Source of the DNA: Luteococcus sanguinis
GTDB lineage: Bacteria; Actinomycetota; Actinomycetes; Propionibacteriales; Propionibacteriaceae
DNA: 64,000 nt
Direction: 5' to 3'
Assembly (NCBI RefSeq): GCF_039527675.1
Contig: NZ_BAAAKI010000024.1
Span: forward strand, 55,979-119,978
Shown here one piece after another: positions 26,606 through 35,292 of the stretch. The number at the start of each line of letters is the position of its first letter. Positions within the stretch are counted from its first letter, which is position 1. The translations under genes and the position numbers were made by a program. The notes under the pieces are model-generated. The model did no database searches. It had not been told where the DNA came from and saw only the letters and a list, made by a program, of their open reading frames with translations.

Positions 26606-26629
26606 CTCTGGCTGCTTATCGTTCCCCGC

Positions 26630-27250
26630 ATGCCTGCACCAACGGTGGCACAGCCCACCATCGCGACCCTTCGACCCCGCCGCAGCCCCCGGCTCGTGGC
26701 GGCCGGGGTGCTGCTCGCGGCCCTGGGCGGGCTCGGCGGCGTGATGGCCTATCAGCAGGCCAGCCACTCCAATCAGGTGGTCGTCGTGGCCCACAGCGTG
26801 CCGCGGGGAGAGGTCGTTCAGTCCACCGACCTGTCCGTGGTCACCATCGGGCCAGCACCGGGCGTGCGCACCATCCCCGGCGATCAGTTGACCCAGCTCG
26901 TGGGCAAGCAGGCGCTCGTCGACCTGCCTGCTGGGTCCCTGGTGGGCACCGGTGCGATAGGTACAGCCACCTTGGAGGCAGGGCAGGTGCAGCTGGGTCT
27001 CAAGTTGCAGGCAGGACGCGTGCCCGTGCAGTCGCTGCCCGCGGGTACCGCCGTCCAACTGGTGCAGGTCTCCACTGACAAGCAGAACACCAAGGGTTTG
27101 GTCGTCGACGCGGTGGTCGTGACCGCGCCGCGCACCTCCACCGACGGCTCCAGCAGCCTGCTCGACGTCGCAGTGCCCGAGAGCGTGTCGGCCGAAGTGG
27201 CAGACCTCGCCGCTCGTGACCTGATCGTCCTGGTCCGGAAGGCATCCTGA
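26630..27250 (+). CDS. SAF-domain protein, CpaB/RcpC-like
   Basis: 206 residues: one N-terminal membrane helix (RLVAAGVLLAALGGLGGVMA), then a SAF domain (VVVVAHSVPRGEVVQSTDLSV) and a second beta-rich part. In Tad systems the CpaB homologue is a periplasmic or cell-wall-side component that steadies the secretion channel. The ATG at 26630 follows the upstream palindrome; an in-frame start at 26600 would overlap it. It shares the TGATG junction with the next gene. Confidence 0.8.
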   Translation: MPAPTVAQPTIATLRPRRSPRLVAAGVLLAALGGLGGVMAYQQASHSNQVVVVAHSVPRGEVVQSTDLSVVTIGPAPGVRTIPGDQLTQLVGKQALVDLPAGSLVGTGAIGTATLEAGQVQLGLKLQAGRVPVQSLPAGTAVQLVQVSTDKQNTKGLVVDAVVVTAPRTSTDGSSSLLDVAVPESVSAEVADLAARDLIVLVRKAS

Positions 27251-28056
27251 TGGCACTGGTCACCTGCTGCTCCGCGTCTGGATCCCCCGGGGTCACCACC
27301 GGCACGCTTGGTCTTGCGTTGAACTGGCCCCGGGACGTGCTCCTGGTCGACGCCGACCGGGACCCGGCACAGGCGATCGCCGCCGGATTCCTCAGCGGAG
27401 TTGAGCTCGGCGGGCGCGGTCTGGCCCATGTCGCCCTGGCGCACCGGGACCGGCGTCCCCTCGTGGACGAGGTGTGGCACCAGACCTTGCCCCTGTCGGA
27501 GGGCACTCCGAGCCGCCGTTTCCTGCCCGGGTTCGCGAGCGCCGGCGCTGCACACTCCTTCGATGCCTCCTGGGGAAGCGCCGCCAGTGCGCTGCGTGAC
27601 CTCGGACGGGCGGGTACGGACGTGATCGTCGACGCTGGCCGTATCGGGCGTGGGCTACCCGCGGGGCTCGTGGGGGAGTCGGATGTCGCCCTGGTCTTCG
27701 TCCGCAGTGACCTGCGCGCGCTGGCCGCGTTGCGGATCGCGCTCCCGGTCGTCTCCGCGCAAGCCACCTCGGCCCAGCTCGGCCTGGTGCTCGTCGGTCC
27801 TGGTCGTCCCTACTCGGCGCGCGAGGTGGAGGCCCAGTTCGGGGTGTCGGTGTGGGGTGAGCTCCCCTTCGAGCCGCGCCAGGCAGCCGTCCTCAGCGAC
27901 GGGCAGGCGACGCCGCGCGGATTCGCGGGTGGTGCCCTCGTCCGCGGGCTGCGGCGCACTGCCGGACGGATCGACGAGCAGATCCGCAACCGCATCGAGA
28001 CGATCGACGGTGCACGGGACGCGTCGTGGTGGCAGCCGGCGGGGGTCGGACGATGA
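27250..28056 (+). CDS. CpaE-like MinD-family ATPase homologue
   Basis: 268 residues. The N-terminal SASGSPGVTTGTLGLAL is a deviant P-loop lacking the usual lysine, as commonly seen in actinobacterial CpaE-like proteins, followed by VLLVDADRDPAQA and DVIVDAGRIG. It should help place the Tad apparatus at the pole or membrane. It overlaps the start of cpaF by 4 nt, so translation of SAF, CpaE and CpaF is coupled. Confidence 0.8.
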   Translation: MALVTCCSASGSPGVTTGTLGLALNWPRDVLLVDADRDPAQAIAAGFLSGVELGGRGLAHVALAHRDRRPLVDEVWHQTLPLSEGTPSRRFLPGFASAGAAHSFDASWGSAASALRDLGRAGTDVIVDAGRIGRGLPAGLVGESDVALVFVRSDLRALAALRIALPVVSAQATSAQLGLVLVGPGRPYSAREVEAQFGVSVWGELPFEPRQAAVLSDGQATPRGFAGGALVRGLRRTAGRIDEQIRNRIETIDGARDASWWQPAGVGR

Positions 28057-28634
28057 GCCAGGTGTCCCTCGACGAGGTGCTGGCCCGCCTCAAGGCCTCA
28101 GACCCGGACCCGGGGCCGGCCGCGGCTGCTCAAGCGGCGGATCGCACCATGCTCAAGCGCGCCGACGCCACACAGGAGGTCGACTGGGGCCTGGTGGTGC
28201 GGCTGCGGCAGGTGGCCTCCGAACAGATCACGTCCACGTCCCAGCGCTGGTTCGCGGAGCACGGCCTGCCGATGCCTGCGCAGGACAAGCGGATGATGGG
28301 CCGCGCGACGATCCGTGCCGTCGTCCGCAACCACGCCGAGGACAGCGTGCGGCAGGGGCAGAGCGTCTGGCCGCTGGCCCGCGAGCACGCGGTGGCGGCG
28401 GCAGTGGAGAACGCCATCTTCGGCTATGGACGGCTCCAGCCGCTGTTCGAGATCCCCACCGCAGAGAACATCGAGGTGCACGGCCACGACGGCGTCTTCG
28501 TGCAGTACGGCGACGGGCGCCGCGAAACCCACTCGCCCGTGGCCGACTCCGACGAAGAACTGGTGGAGGCCATCCGATTCCTCGGCGAGAGCGCCAACCC
28601 ACCCCGACGCTTCGACGACGCCCACCCGATGATG

Positions 28635-28641
28635 ACGCTGG
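28635..28641 (+). repeat. left 7-bp direct repeat ACGCTGG
   Basis: ACGCTGG at the left island boundary inside cpaF, matched by the identical heptamer at 50817-50823. Removing one copy plus the island restores the cpaF frame exactly. It is best read as a target-site duplication. Confidence 0.75.
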
Positions 28642-28644
28642 GGC

Positions 28645-28657
28645 GTTCTCGAAACTC
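28645..28657. repeat. left-end terminal inverted repeat
   Basis: GTTCTCGAAACTC begins 3 bp inside the island. Its reverse complement, GAGTTTCGAGAAC, matches 12 bases of the right subterminal copy (50777-50788). It also resembles the right terminal GTTTTGCGAA (50801-50810). Confidence 0.65.
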
Positions 28658-29138
28658 ACTTCACAATAGGCGTCATCACTCACGCGCTATGTGGTTCCCC
28701 CCGCCCCTCCTGGAGTTTCCCCCGTCGGTGCGTCGACTAGGGATCACAGTCCGCAAGCATGCTGGCGGCCCAGGCACGACGATGGCGTACTCGGTGGCTG
28801 GCACTCCTTCCCGATTGGGGCGTTCACCAAGCAGGGCGTCACCATTGACGGGCTGGTCGGATTCGGCGTTGACGGACCCGACGCCAGCTTCGACGTCTGG
28901 AACCACACATGGGCGCAGAACGACACCTTCGCCGTGTCGGATGCCGTCGTGGACGCACTGCACGTCGCGCCGAGGCGACTGAATTGCGGGCCGGTCACTT
29001 GCGCTGATCCTGCCGAGAGGTGGTTAGTGAGAATGGTGTGCCGCACCGTCGCGAGAGTTGGGGTCCTGCTCCTCAGCGGCTGGGGCGTTCGGTCGGCCTG
29101 CTGACCGAAGGGGTGGCGAAGCAGAAGCCGTCCGGCGC
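28658..29138. other. island left-end region with a coding-like fragment
   Basis: No complete gene is visible. In the + frame between about 28790 and 28985, codons are GC3-rich and read WHSFPIGAFTKQGVTIDG followed by FGVDGPDASFDVWNHTW. This looks like genuine protein sequence, but there is no start codon in frame nearby. It may be a 5'-truncated gene remnant. The rest (28986-29138) shows nothing recognisable. Confidence 0.4.
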
Positions 29139-30137
29139 TCATGACTCCGCGGCACTCAGTCCCGCGATGCAGGCTTGGCGTGCTGTCTCGACGCACGGGA
29201 GGAGGCGAGCCACAACATCGGCAAGCGCCTCGGGCTCGACAAGGTTCAGCTTCAACCCGACGTAGGAGTCGGTGTAGCCAACTGCGTAGTGTCCAGGGAG
29301 TTTCCAGTGCTTCGCCAAGGCCACCTTCATGTTGGAGCGGTCGGAACCGCCTCTGCCCGCCGTCGTAGAGACCTGGAGACCTGCGCCGAGAGCGGCACGT
29401 TCTAGCTCGGCGCAGAAGACTCTGACCAAGCTGATCCACTCAGGTTCGCGTTCTGCTGCGAGCTGGGCAGCGTCGAAGTCATGCTCTCGGACGTTGACGC
29501 CGACATTGATTACGAAGAGGTTCGAGCCCTGCTTACGGTCGGAAGCCACCTGCACCGTGATCCAACGGCTCTGCGTGAGGGGCGCTCCGAAGTAGAACGA
29601 GGGCATGCCGCTGCCTGATGCCTGGTCAGGGTGCGGCGGGTCCCATTCGTCATTTGGCATCAGTGACGCGATATTCACGGCGGCCAAGGCGCGTCTGGCG
29701 CGACGCTTGCGGTCATCCATCGCTGCAACGTCGGCTATGGTGATCCGGCTATCTGGGAGTCCGCCCAACAGCGTTCTCCAGGTCATCACAGTCACGTCCG
29801 TGCGAGCGGAGAACTCGGCGGCGTCTTCCTGGTCAACGACCAGCAGAATCAGGTGGTCAACCTTTCCCACCAGACGGATGATTTGGCTGTGCGTGATGGC
29901 ATGGTCGAACTTGGCCTCGATGCCGATGGTCGACTGCTCGAAGCGGAGCAGCACATCAGCCTTTTCGTCTTGGTCACGTTCCACACGTACCTCGCAGAGG
30001 TTGCCTACGGGACGGCTCACTACGCGCTCGGCTAGGTCCTGTGCCCGTTTGGGGTGATAACGAAGTTCGGCAGCGAGGGCTCGCGTAGCGAGCGGTTCAG
30101 TCGTGAAGATTTGTCCCAACTCGAAGGGGGTCGTCAT
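29139..30137 (-). CDS. PD-(D/E)XK-like protein of unknown function
   Basis: 332 residues. Around residues 60-85 ADVLLRFEQSTIGIEAKFD has the spacing of a PD-(D/E)XK nuclease core (Asp, then E-A-K), followed by IIRLVGKVDHLILLVVDQED, as in endonuclease-like folds. The C-terminal half (residues 170-320) is a separate domain I do not recognise. It is the first gene at the left end of the island and is read towards the boundary. A role as a nuclease defence effector is plausible but inferred. Confidence 0.6.
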   Translation of the reverse strand: MTTPFELGQIFTTEPLATRALAAELRYHPKRAQDLAERVVSRPVGNLCEVRVERDQDEKADVLLRFEQSTIGIEAKFDHAITHSQIIRLVGKVDHLILLVVDQEDAAEFSARTDVTVMTWRTLLGGLPDSRITIADVAAMDDRKRRARRALAAVNIASLMPNDEWDPPHPDQASGSGMPSFYFGAPLTQSRWITVQVASDRKQGSNLFVINVGVNVREHDFDAAQLAAEREPEWISLVRVFCAELERAALGAGLQVSTTAGRGGSDRSNMKVALAKHWKLPGHYAVGYTDSYVGLKLNLVEPEALADVVARLLPCVETARQACIAGLSAAES

Positions 30138-30188
30138 AGCCCGATCGTATTAGGCGGAGGGCTGTCCGGTTGACACGAAGGTGGAGAG

Positions 30189-30845
30189 CTACTTCTGGCT
30201 GGTCGGGAAGGCAAGGCCCCGCAGTGTAGACGGCATACGCGCCGCCCTTACGAGTGCAACGAACTGCGATGGAGTCAGGACTTTGGTGTGACTGCCAAGG
30301 GCTCCCTTTCGCGCATGCACGATGAATGTCTTATGGTCGTTGGTGACGCAGTAGCAGGTGATGGTCGGGTCTCGGCGAGTGACTTCACGGCAGATGCCGA
30401 ACACCTTGCCGTCCTCGTGGTCGAGCGGGGGCGCGGCCTCGGCAGACGGGTCCCCCACGTGGGTTCCACCCGTTAGTCGCATCCGGTGAAGCATGATGTC
30501 TTCCACGAAGGCGGTCGCGTCCGCTTGCCTCCATCCCAAGCCGTAGCGCCCGAGGCTGTCTGGTTTTGTGCTCATCTGAAGGATGTGGTCCACCGTGTCG
30601 ACAATGTGGTGGCCTATCCAGATTTCCAAAGGCTCACCTGGGCGGAACCAACCAGAGGTGGTGATGGCCAGTGCTTTGAGAGAGTCGACTTGGCGGAGCG
30701 GAAGCCGGGGCTTGAACTCCGGCTTGGCATGGTGGACCACCGCGTCCGCGATGCTAGCCCATGACACAGGGGGTGGAAAGGATCGAGCGGCGTCCACGTA
30801 GACGTTGCAATCAAACACCACGACGTGGCGTTGGGGCTCCGGCAT
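30189..30845 (-). CDS. PIN-domain-like protein, candidate toxin
   Basis: 218 residues. The N-terminal VVVFDCNVYVDAA carries the first PIN acidic residue. LDHEDGKVFGICREV and CYCVTNDHKTF supply later acidic positions, in the order seen in PIN ribonucleases. It starts 12 nt after the Panacea-domain gene. PIN toxins are usual partners of Panacea antitoxins. A large insertion separates the first and second acidic blocks, so it is not a standard VapC. Confidence 0.65.
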   Translation of the reverse strand: MPEPQRHVVVFDCNVYVDAARSFPPPVSWASIADAVVHHAKPEFKPRLPLRQVDSLKALAITTSGWFRPGEPLEIWIGHHIVDTVDHILQMSTKPDSLGRYGLGWRQADATAFVEDIMLHRMRLTGGTHVGDPSAEAAPPLDHEDGKVFGICREVTRRDPTITCYCVTNDHKTFIVHARKGALGSHTKVLTPSQFVALVRAARMPSTLRGLAFPTSQK

Positions 30846-30857
30846 CCTTACCGCCGG

Positions 30858-31493
30858 TCAGGCAGTCGCGCGCTGCGAGAAGCTCAGGAAATCAGCGGGT
30901 GGCTCATAGCGCTCGCTGTCGTCCCACGGCATCTGCTCTGGGAACGCCCCCGCGTCCAGCGTTTCCAGGAAGGCGTCGACGTCGAACGCTTCCTCTGACG
31001 CCTCTTGGATCACGAATCCGCCTACAGCAATGTCAGCGGCAGTTTGGCCCGCGAGCAGATTGTGCGTGCGGTAGAAACGAGCCATCGTTTCGACACTCAC
31101 TTCATCCGAGCAGGGTTCACTGGCGGGGCGTCCACCTCGCGCCTCAGCCCATGGCAGCTCGTCATGGGTCAGCTGACTGAGCTGCTTGCCGGTCATGTGG
31201 CCATACGTAGCCAGCACAGCGTCGATCACTGAGGAGAGAGTGTGACTGACCTCCAAGGTGGAGAGGTTCTGGTTCTCTGGCCTGCGGGTCTCATGGTCCT
31301 TGAAGGCGTGCCACACCTGCGGCACGACAGGGCCTTCCACCCATGCCTTCGTCTTTTCGGGGTAGGCGCATTCGTCCGTGATGGCCAGGTGCCAAGCCTG
31401 CACGTAGTAGAGGAGCTTCAAGAGCTTCATCCGGTCAACCGCACCCGGGCTGCGAGCAACGATGATGGAGGCAACATCCTCGGCATGCAACAT
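30858..31493 (-). CDS. Panacea-domain antitoxin-like protein
   Basis: 211 residues. The segment MKLLKLLYYVQAWHLAI, then AWVEGPVVPQVWHAFKDH, is the Panacea (SocA/DUF4065) signature. Panacea proteins act as antitoxins that neutralise diverse toxins, and the downstream PIN-like gene is the likely partner. The ATG at 31493 is chosen because GAGGGGGG lies 6 nt upstream; an ATG at 31508 would put that ribosome site inside the gene. Confidence 0.8.
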   Translation of the reverse strand: MLHAEDVASIIVARSPGAVDRMKLLKLLYYVQAWHLAITDECAYPEKTKAWVEGPVVPQVWHAFKDHETRRPENQNLSTLEVSHTLSSVIDAVLATYGHMTGKQLSQLTHDELPWAEARGGRPASEPCSDEVSVETMARFYRTHNLLAGQTAADIAVGGFVIQEASEEAFDVDAFLETLDAGAFPEQMPWDDSERYEPPADFLSFSQRATA

Positions 31494-31657
31494 CGTGACC
31501 CCCCTCACTCACTCAACACCGGTCAACACTCACAGACAACGAGGTCAATCTCACTATTGCACACCTCCATAGGGCGAGAAGCAAATCTTGCTGGGCGAGC
31601 CTTACTCTGAGGCGTGCACGGTCAGGACCCTCTCAGCCACGTGATGGGGTCCTCTGG

Positions 31658-32446
31658 CTAGTGAGCGGGGAGACCTTTGACTGGCCCGTCGTCGGAAGCA
31701 ACCTGTTCGATCCGGTAACCCCGCCGAGCGTTCCTTGGGCGCGCTGGGGGTGAAACCTCCTCCTGTCGCAGGAGGTACTGCGCGAGTGTCTCCTGCGAAT
31801 CGGCGTCCAGCGAGGTGAATCCCTGCGTGAGGGCCAGGTCGATACTCCTGCGTAGCTCCGGGGTCATCTCCTCCTCTTCTTCGACATCGACGTGGGCCAG
31901 CGCGTGCCGAACTTCCGCTGCGTAGGCCTCAGCGGCTGCCGCTTGCGCGAGGAGTCTGCGGAACTCGGCGGCGGAGATGCGCGGCTGGGCAGTGGTCAGG
32001 GCCGGGGCGGTTTGGTCGGCGAGCCGGTCGGTCTTCTTCTGCCGCTTCTTGGAGCGCCGCTCCTGCCGCCATGCGCGGAGGTCTCGGGCCTTGTCCCTGA
32101 CCGCGAAGTAGGCCCACGCGGTCAGCTCGTCGCCGTACGCGTCCCAGACTTGATCGAAGGCGTACAGCGCAAGCTCGGCTGCGAAGGCCTTACCTCCCCC
32201 GTCTGTGTTCGGGTCGTCTGCCGGGGACAGGTCGGACAGGCTCGCAGGGCGCGACTCGGTAGGGCCCAAGAGTTTCTTCGTGGTGTTGTCCCTGAGGAGG
32301 TCGCGGTCCGCGCCAGGGGTTTGTGACGACCGTGAAAGGTGCTGCCCCTCGGGTATGTGCACCCACCGCAGTTCCCAATTGCGATCCATGACCGACAACA
32401 TAGGTGCAAGTAGGACGCCCTGTGACGAGCGAGGCGTGGGAATCAC
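31658..32446 (-). CDS. hypothetical protein, 262 residues
   Basis: Not recognised. The N-terminal half is mixed (WELRWVHIPEGQHLS, then ALYAFDQVWDAYGDELTAWAYFAV), followed by a strongly basic helix (ARDLRAWRQERRSKKRQKK) and an Ala/Glu-rich coiled-coil-like C-terminus. The GTG at 32446 has GAGG at proper distance; ATGs at 32401 and 32389 lack ribosome sites. It is divergent from the TIGR02391 gene across an 81-bp promoter region, which suggests joint regulation. The 164 bp to the Panacea gene contain nothing clear. Confidence 0.6.
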   Translation of the reverse strand: MIPTPRSSQGVLLAPMLSVMDRNWELRWVHIPEGQHLSRSSQTPGADRDLLRDNTTKKLLGPTESRPASLSDLSPADDPNTDGGGKAFAAELALYAFDQVWDAYGDELTAWAYFAVRDKARDLRAWRQERRSKKRQKKTDRLADQTAPALTTAQPRISAAEFRRLLAQAAAAEAYAAEVRHALAHVDVEEEEEMTPELRRSIDLALTQGFTSLDADSQETLAQYLLRQEEVSPPARPRNARRGYRIEQVASDDGPVKGLPAH

Positions 32447-32527
32447 GAAGCCCTCAGGCGGCAAATCCGTCCCGGTTGACTTGGCGACGTAACCGAGACT
32501 GTCAGCCTTGGGCCGTAGCCTGCCGCC

Positions 32528-33244
32528 ATGCTTGAACTCGATGACATCCGGAACTTGCCCCTGCCCGACCTGGCGTTGAAGTTGCTGGCGATCCAGCCTC
32601 GCGAGCAGGCCAACTTCAACAACTTGGTTCGGGGCTTTGAGCATCAACACGGGAGCTTGGGTCAGTCGCAGCCAGCCGACATGACCCAAATGCTGGCTCG
32701 ACTCTCAGATGCTTGGGCCTGGCTGGAATCCCATGCCCTGATCGGACCATCCTCTCTGAATCCGGGTGGGAAGAGTTGGCAACGTCGCACAGCGCTTGGT
32801 GAAGAGGTGGTAGCTGATGCCGCAGCACTCACCAAGGTCTGGGCGAGCGAGCGCCTAGCAGGCGACCTCCATCCAGCGCTGAAATCCGCTCGCGCGAACT
32901 TCGCCCTAGGCGACTACGAGACTGCCTGCTTCGCAGCCATGAAGGCCGTCGAGGTCGAAGTGCGCCGCGTCGCCGGGCAGCCCAACGAACTCCTTGGGGT
33001 CCCGCTCATGAGGAAGGCGTTCAGCCCGAAAGGTGGTGTGCTCGCCGATGGTGCTGCCGAGGGGGGCGAACAGCAGGCGACAGCGGACCTGTTCGCGGGG
33101 GCCATTGGTGCGTACAAGAACCCCGCCAGCCACCGAACTGTTCAGTTCGAGGACCCAACCGAGGCTGCCGAAGTGATCCAACTGGCCGACCTTCTGCTGC
33201 GGATCGTGGACAGGGCTGAGAGGCGTCTAGGGACGAGTGGGTAG
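32528..33244 (+). CDS. TIGR02391 family protein
   Basis: 238 residues. The C-terminal block FAGAIGAYKNPASHRTVQFE followed by DPTEAAEVIQLADLLLRIVD is the defining TIGR02391 (Ymh) motif, preceded by DYETACFAAMKAVEVEVRRV. Members occur in prophages and defence islands and may relate to HEPN folds; biochemical function is not known. The N-terminal 100 residues form a helix-rich, winged-helix-like segment. Confidence 0.75.
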   Translation: MLELDDIRNLPLPDLALKLLAIQPREQANFNNLVRGFEHQHGSLGQSQPADMTQMLARLSDAWAWLESHALIGPSSLNPGGKSWQRRTALGEEVVADAAALTKVWASERLAGDLHPALKSARANFALGDYETACFAAMKAVEVEVRRVAGQPNELLGVPLMRKAFSPKGGVLADGAAEGGEQQATADLFAGAIGAYKNPASHRTVQFEDPTEAAEVIQLADLLLRIVDRAERRLGTSG

Positions 33245-33261
33245 ACCCCCGCCGTCTGGTG

Positions 33262-35061
33262 TCAGCGGGCTCGGCTGAGGCCGAGCCTGGCTCGATGCGA
33301 CACCTCGCGCATGTTTCCTCGATGCGTCTCTTGGAGGGTTTGCTGTTCGGTTTCACCTCCGAGGTAGTCGGTCCAAGGCCAGCGGTGGTCATGTGTCTGT
33401 CGGTCGAGGAAGCGGGTCTCGCAAGCGGGGATTCCCTGACTTCGGGGACCCCATTGCAGCTCCCCTGCTGAGTCGCCGTAGAAGACGAAGTAGCCGGATT
33501 CCTTGGTCTGGACCAGGCCCAGCCGGTACTCCCAGTCGTGCGTGAGCCGCAGGTACTGCTCGTCGTCGGGGATGAGCGAGTCGAAGGCTGCACGGCTGTC
33601 TTCACGGAGCAGGCGGCTGGCCGGGAACATCCAGGGTTGGCCGTTCCAACGGGGAAGGACGTCGAGCTTCGGCAGCCGTAGGGGATCGAGCAGCTGGTGC
33701 GCGGCGAAACGTTGGTCGTGGATTCCGATCATGACCCCCTGAACTTCTCGAAGCACTCGCAGCAGCAGGCCCTCTCGATGGCGGGCGACAGCGGCGACAC
33801 CGACGACAAAATTGGCGAGAACTGCCGGGTAGAGACGCAGGTTTCCCAAGTCTGCCACGTACTGCTGGCCGGAGGGGGCTTGCGTTGCGCTCAGGTCCAC
33901 GAGCCGCTGGAGCGCTTCCACCCACAAGTCGCTGTGCTCATCCTGGGTGTCGTGCCACACGCCCGTTGCCAGTAGGTGCAGTAGTGGCATCACCGCGTCG
34001 CGGTGAGACTGGTACAGCTCATCCCAGCCCTGCTCGTCCAAGTCGGGGATGTCGAGCGGTTGGGCTCGTGCGGCCTCTCCGGCGCGGTCGACCGCTGCCA
34101 TCACCAGATCGTGCAGGTCGATGCGATGGACGGGGTTGGGCAAGTACCGCTTCAACCGGCCCACGGCCATGGCGGTCGTGAGCGGCGGCTCCGCGAGCTT
34201 GTCCAAGGTGGTCAAGTTGGAGGCCAGCTCGGTGAACAGCTCATCGGCCCCGGCTGCTGGCACCATTGTCCCTGCGCGGGCGGCCAGGAGGCGCTGTACG
34301 GTGTCACCCCGGCTACTGCGCTGATCCCAGAACAGCGGGTAGCGCCGGTTCGGGGCGGCCTCCATCAAGGCCACCAGCGCCGTGTCCCAATCAGCCGACC
34401 AGCCGGAAATCACCAAGCCGTACTCGTCCAGCACCTGGGAGACCAAAGTCTTCCACTCGTCCGGGTAGGACTCCAGCTCGCTGGGGGTGTTCCGGGTCCC
34501 GAGGTCCAGGTAGTCGCCGTGGAGCTTGATCACCGTGGCCGGGGCGTGAGCGAGCGGCTTCATGCCCTGGACTGCTTCGGGCCTGTAGATCACCTGCGGG
34601 GCCACGCCCACAGTCTCCAGTGCTTGCTCCATGAGTCGGTCGAAGTTGGTCGTGAGGATCACCTTCACAGCACCGCGCTTCACCAGCTCGGCGATGGCCA
34701 GATGCGCCCTGCTGGGCGTCTTGATGCCTTCCTCGCGTTCCTGGTCGGTCGGCTCGAAGAAATCTGCGAGGAGCGCCTGCCGGGCCGAGGGGGTGGGGGC
34801 GAGTGCCTCCAACAGGGTCGAGTACCCCAACGGTTCGCCGTGGTGGGCAGTCCACCAGGTCTCAGGGTCCGCCTCCGCCTCAGAGAGCGTGTCAGGGTCC
34901 TCCAGCGCAGCGACGCGGCGAACGAGGTCCTTCACGACGCCCCACCCTGTCGGAACACCAGCTCCGGTGGAGACGCCGGACCCGAGCAGCAGGGCGTAGA
35001 CGCCCGGCTGTGCCTGCATCGACGTGGCCAGCATGATGCTGGGTGACAGGGGGTTGGGCAT
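33262..35061 (-). CDS. SIR2-domain antiphage effector
   Basis: 599 residues. The SIR2 domain (about 20-260) shows LLGSGVSTGAGVPTGWGVV, ILTTNFDRLMEQAL and VIKLHGDYLD, the pattern of NAD+-consuming SIR2 defence proteins rather than deacylases. The 340-residue C-terminal region is unassigned and probably senses infection. Such proteins deplete NAD+ and abort infection. The ATG at 35061 has TAGGAG 6 nt upstream; an ATG at 35079 lacks one. It is divergent from the Abi_2 gene. Confidence 0.85.
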   Translation of the reverse strand: MPNPLSPSIMLATSMQAQPGVYALLLGSGVSTGAGVPTGWGVVKDLVRRVAALEDPDTLSEAEADPETWWTAHHGEPLGYSTLLEALAPTPSARQALLADFFEPTDQEREEGIKTPSRAHLAIAELVKRGAVKVILTTNFDRLMEQALETVGVAPQVIYRPEAVQGMKPLAHAPATVIKLHGDYLDLGTRNTPSELESYPDEWKTLVSQVLDEYGLVISGWSADWDTALVALMEAAPNRRYPLFWDQRSSRGDTVQRLLAARAGTMVPAAGADELFTELASNLTTLDKLAEPPLTTAMAVGRLKRYLPNPVHRIDLHDLVMAAVDRAGEAARAQPLDIPDLDEQGWDELYQSHRDAVMPLLHLLATGVWHDTQDEHSDLWVEALQRLVDLSATQAPSGQQYVADLGNLRLYPAVLANFVVGVAAVARHREGLLLRVLREVQGVMIGIHDQRFAAHQLLDPLRLPKLDVLPRWNGQPWMFPASRLLREDSRAAFDSLIPDDEQYLRLTHDWEYRLGLVQTKESGYFVFYGDSAGELQWGPRSQGIPACETRFLDRQTHDHRWPWTDYLGGETEQQTLQETHRGNMREVSHRARLGLSRAR

Positions 35062-35292
35062 TGGCTCTCCTAGGATCATGGTGACGCCTTGTCACCACCC
35101 ATTCAGACACATCGCGCCGACAGTCTTGACGAGAGCCGCGCCAGAGAGCGTGCCCAAGGCAGTCCCAAGCAAATCCTGTGAATCGCCCGGAATTGGCCAA
35201 TGTGGACTGGACCGCGCGCTAGCCTGTACTCAACAGTCCCCCCGTAGCCTCTCAACGATGCGCAACCGGGGGTCCTTACTTTTCCGGGGTCT
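35062..35292. promoter_or_regulatory. divergent promoter region with inverted repeat
   Basis: 231 bp between the SIR2 and Abi_2 genes. It contains the inverted repeat GGTGAC-N5-GTCACC (35080-35096), 18 bp upstream of the SIR2 start. A regulator bound there could control the effector. No other structure is obvious. Confidence 0.4.

Larger units (their letters stand above)
28053..28982 (+). pseudogene. cpaF: cpaF/tadA pilus ATPase, 5' part, interrupted by island
   Basis: Codons 1-196 (28053-28640) encode the N-terminal domain of the CpaF secretion ATPase: FGYGRLQPLFEIPTAENIEV, VADSDEELVEAIRFLGE and FDDAHPMMTL. After ACG CTG the frame runs into foreign sequence and stops at 28982 with an unrelated tail. 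The missing 283 residues with the Walker motifs are at 50823-51674 in the same frame. Joining the halves gives a normal 479-residue protein (MMTL followed by AIGDRFRLHAIGFGLS). Without excision no full ATPase can be made. Confidence 0.92.
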
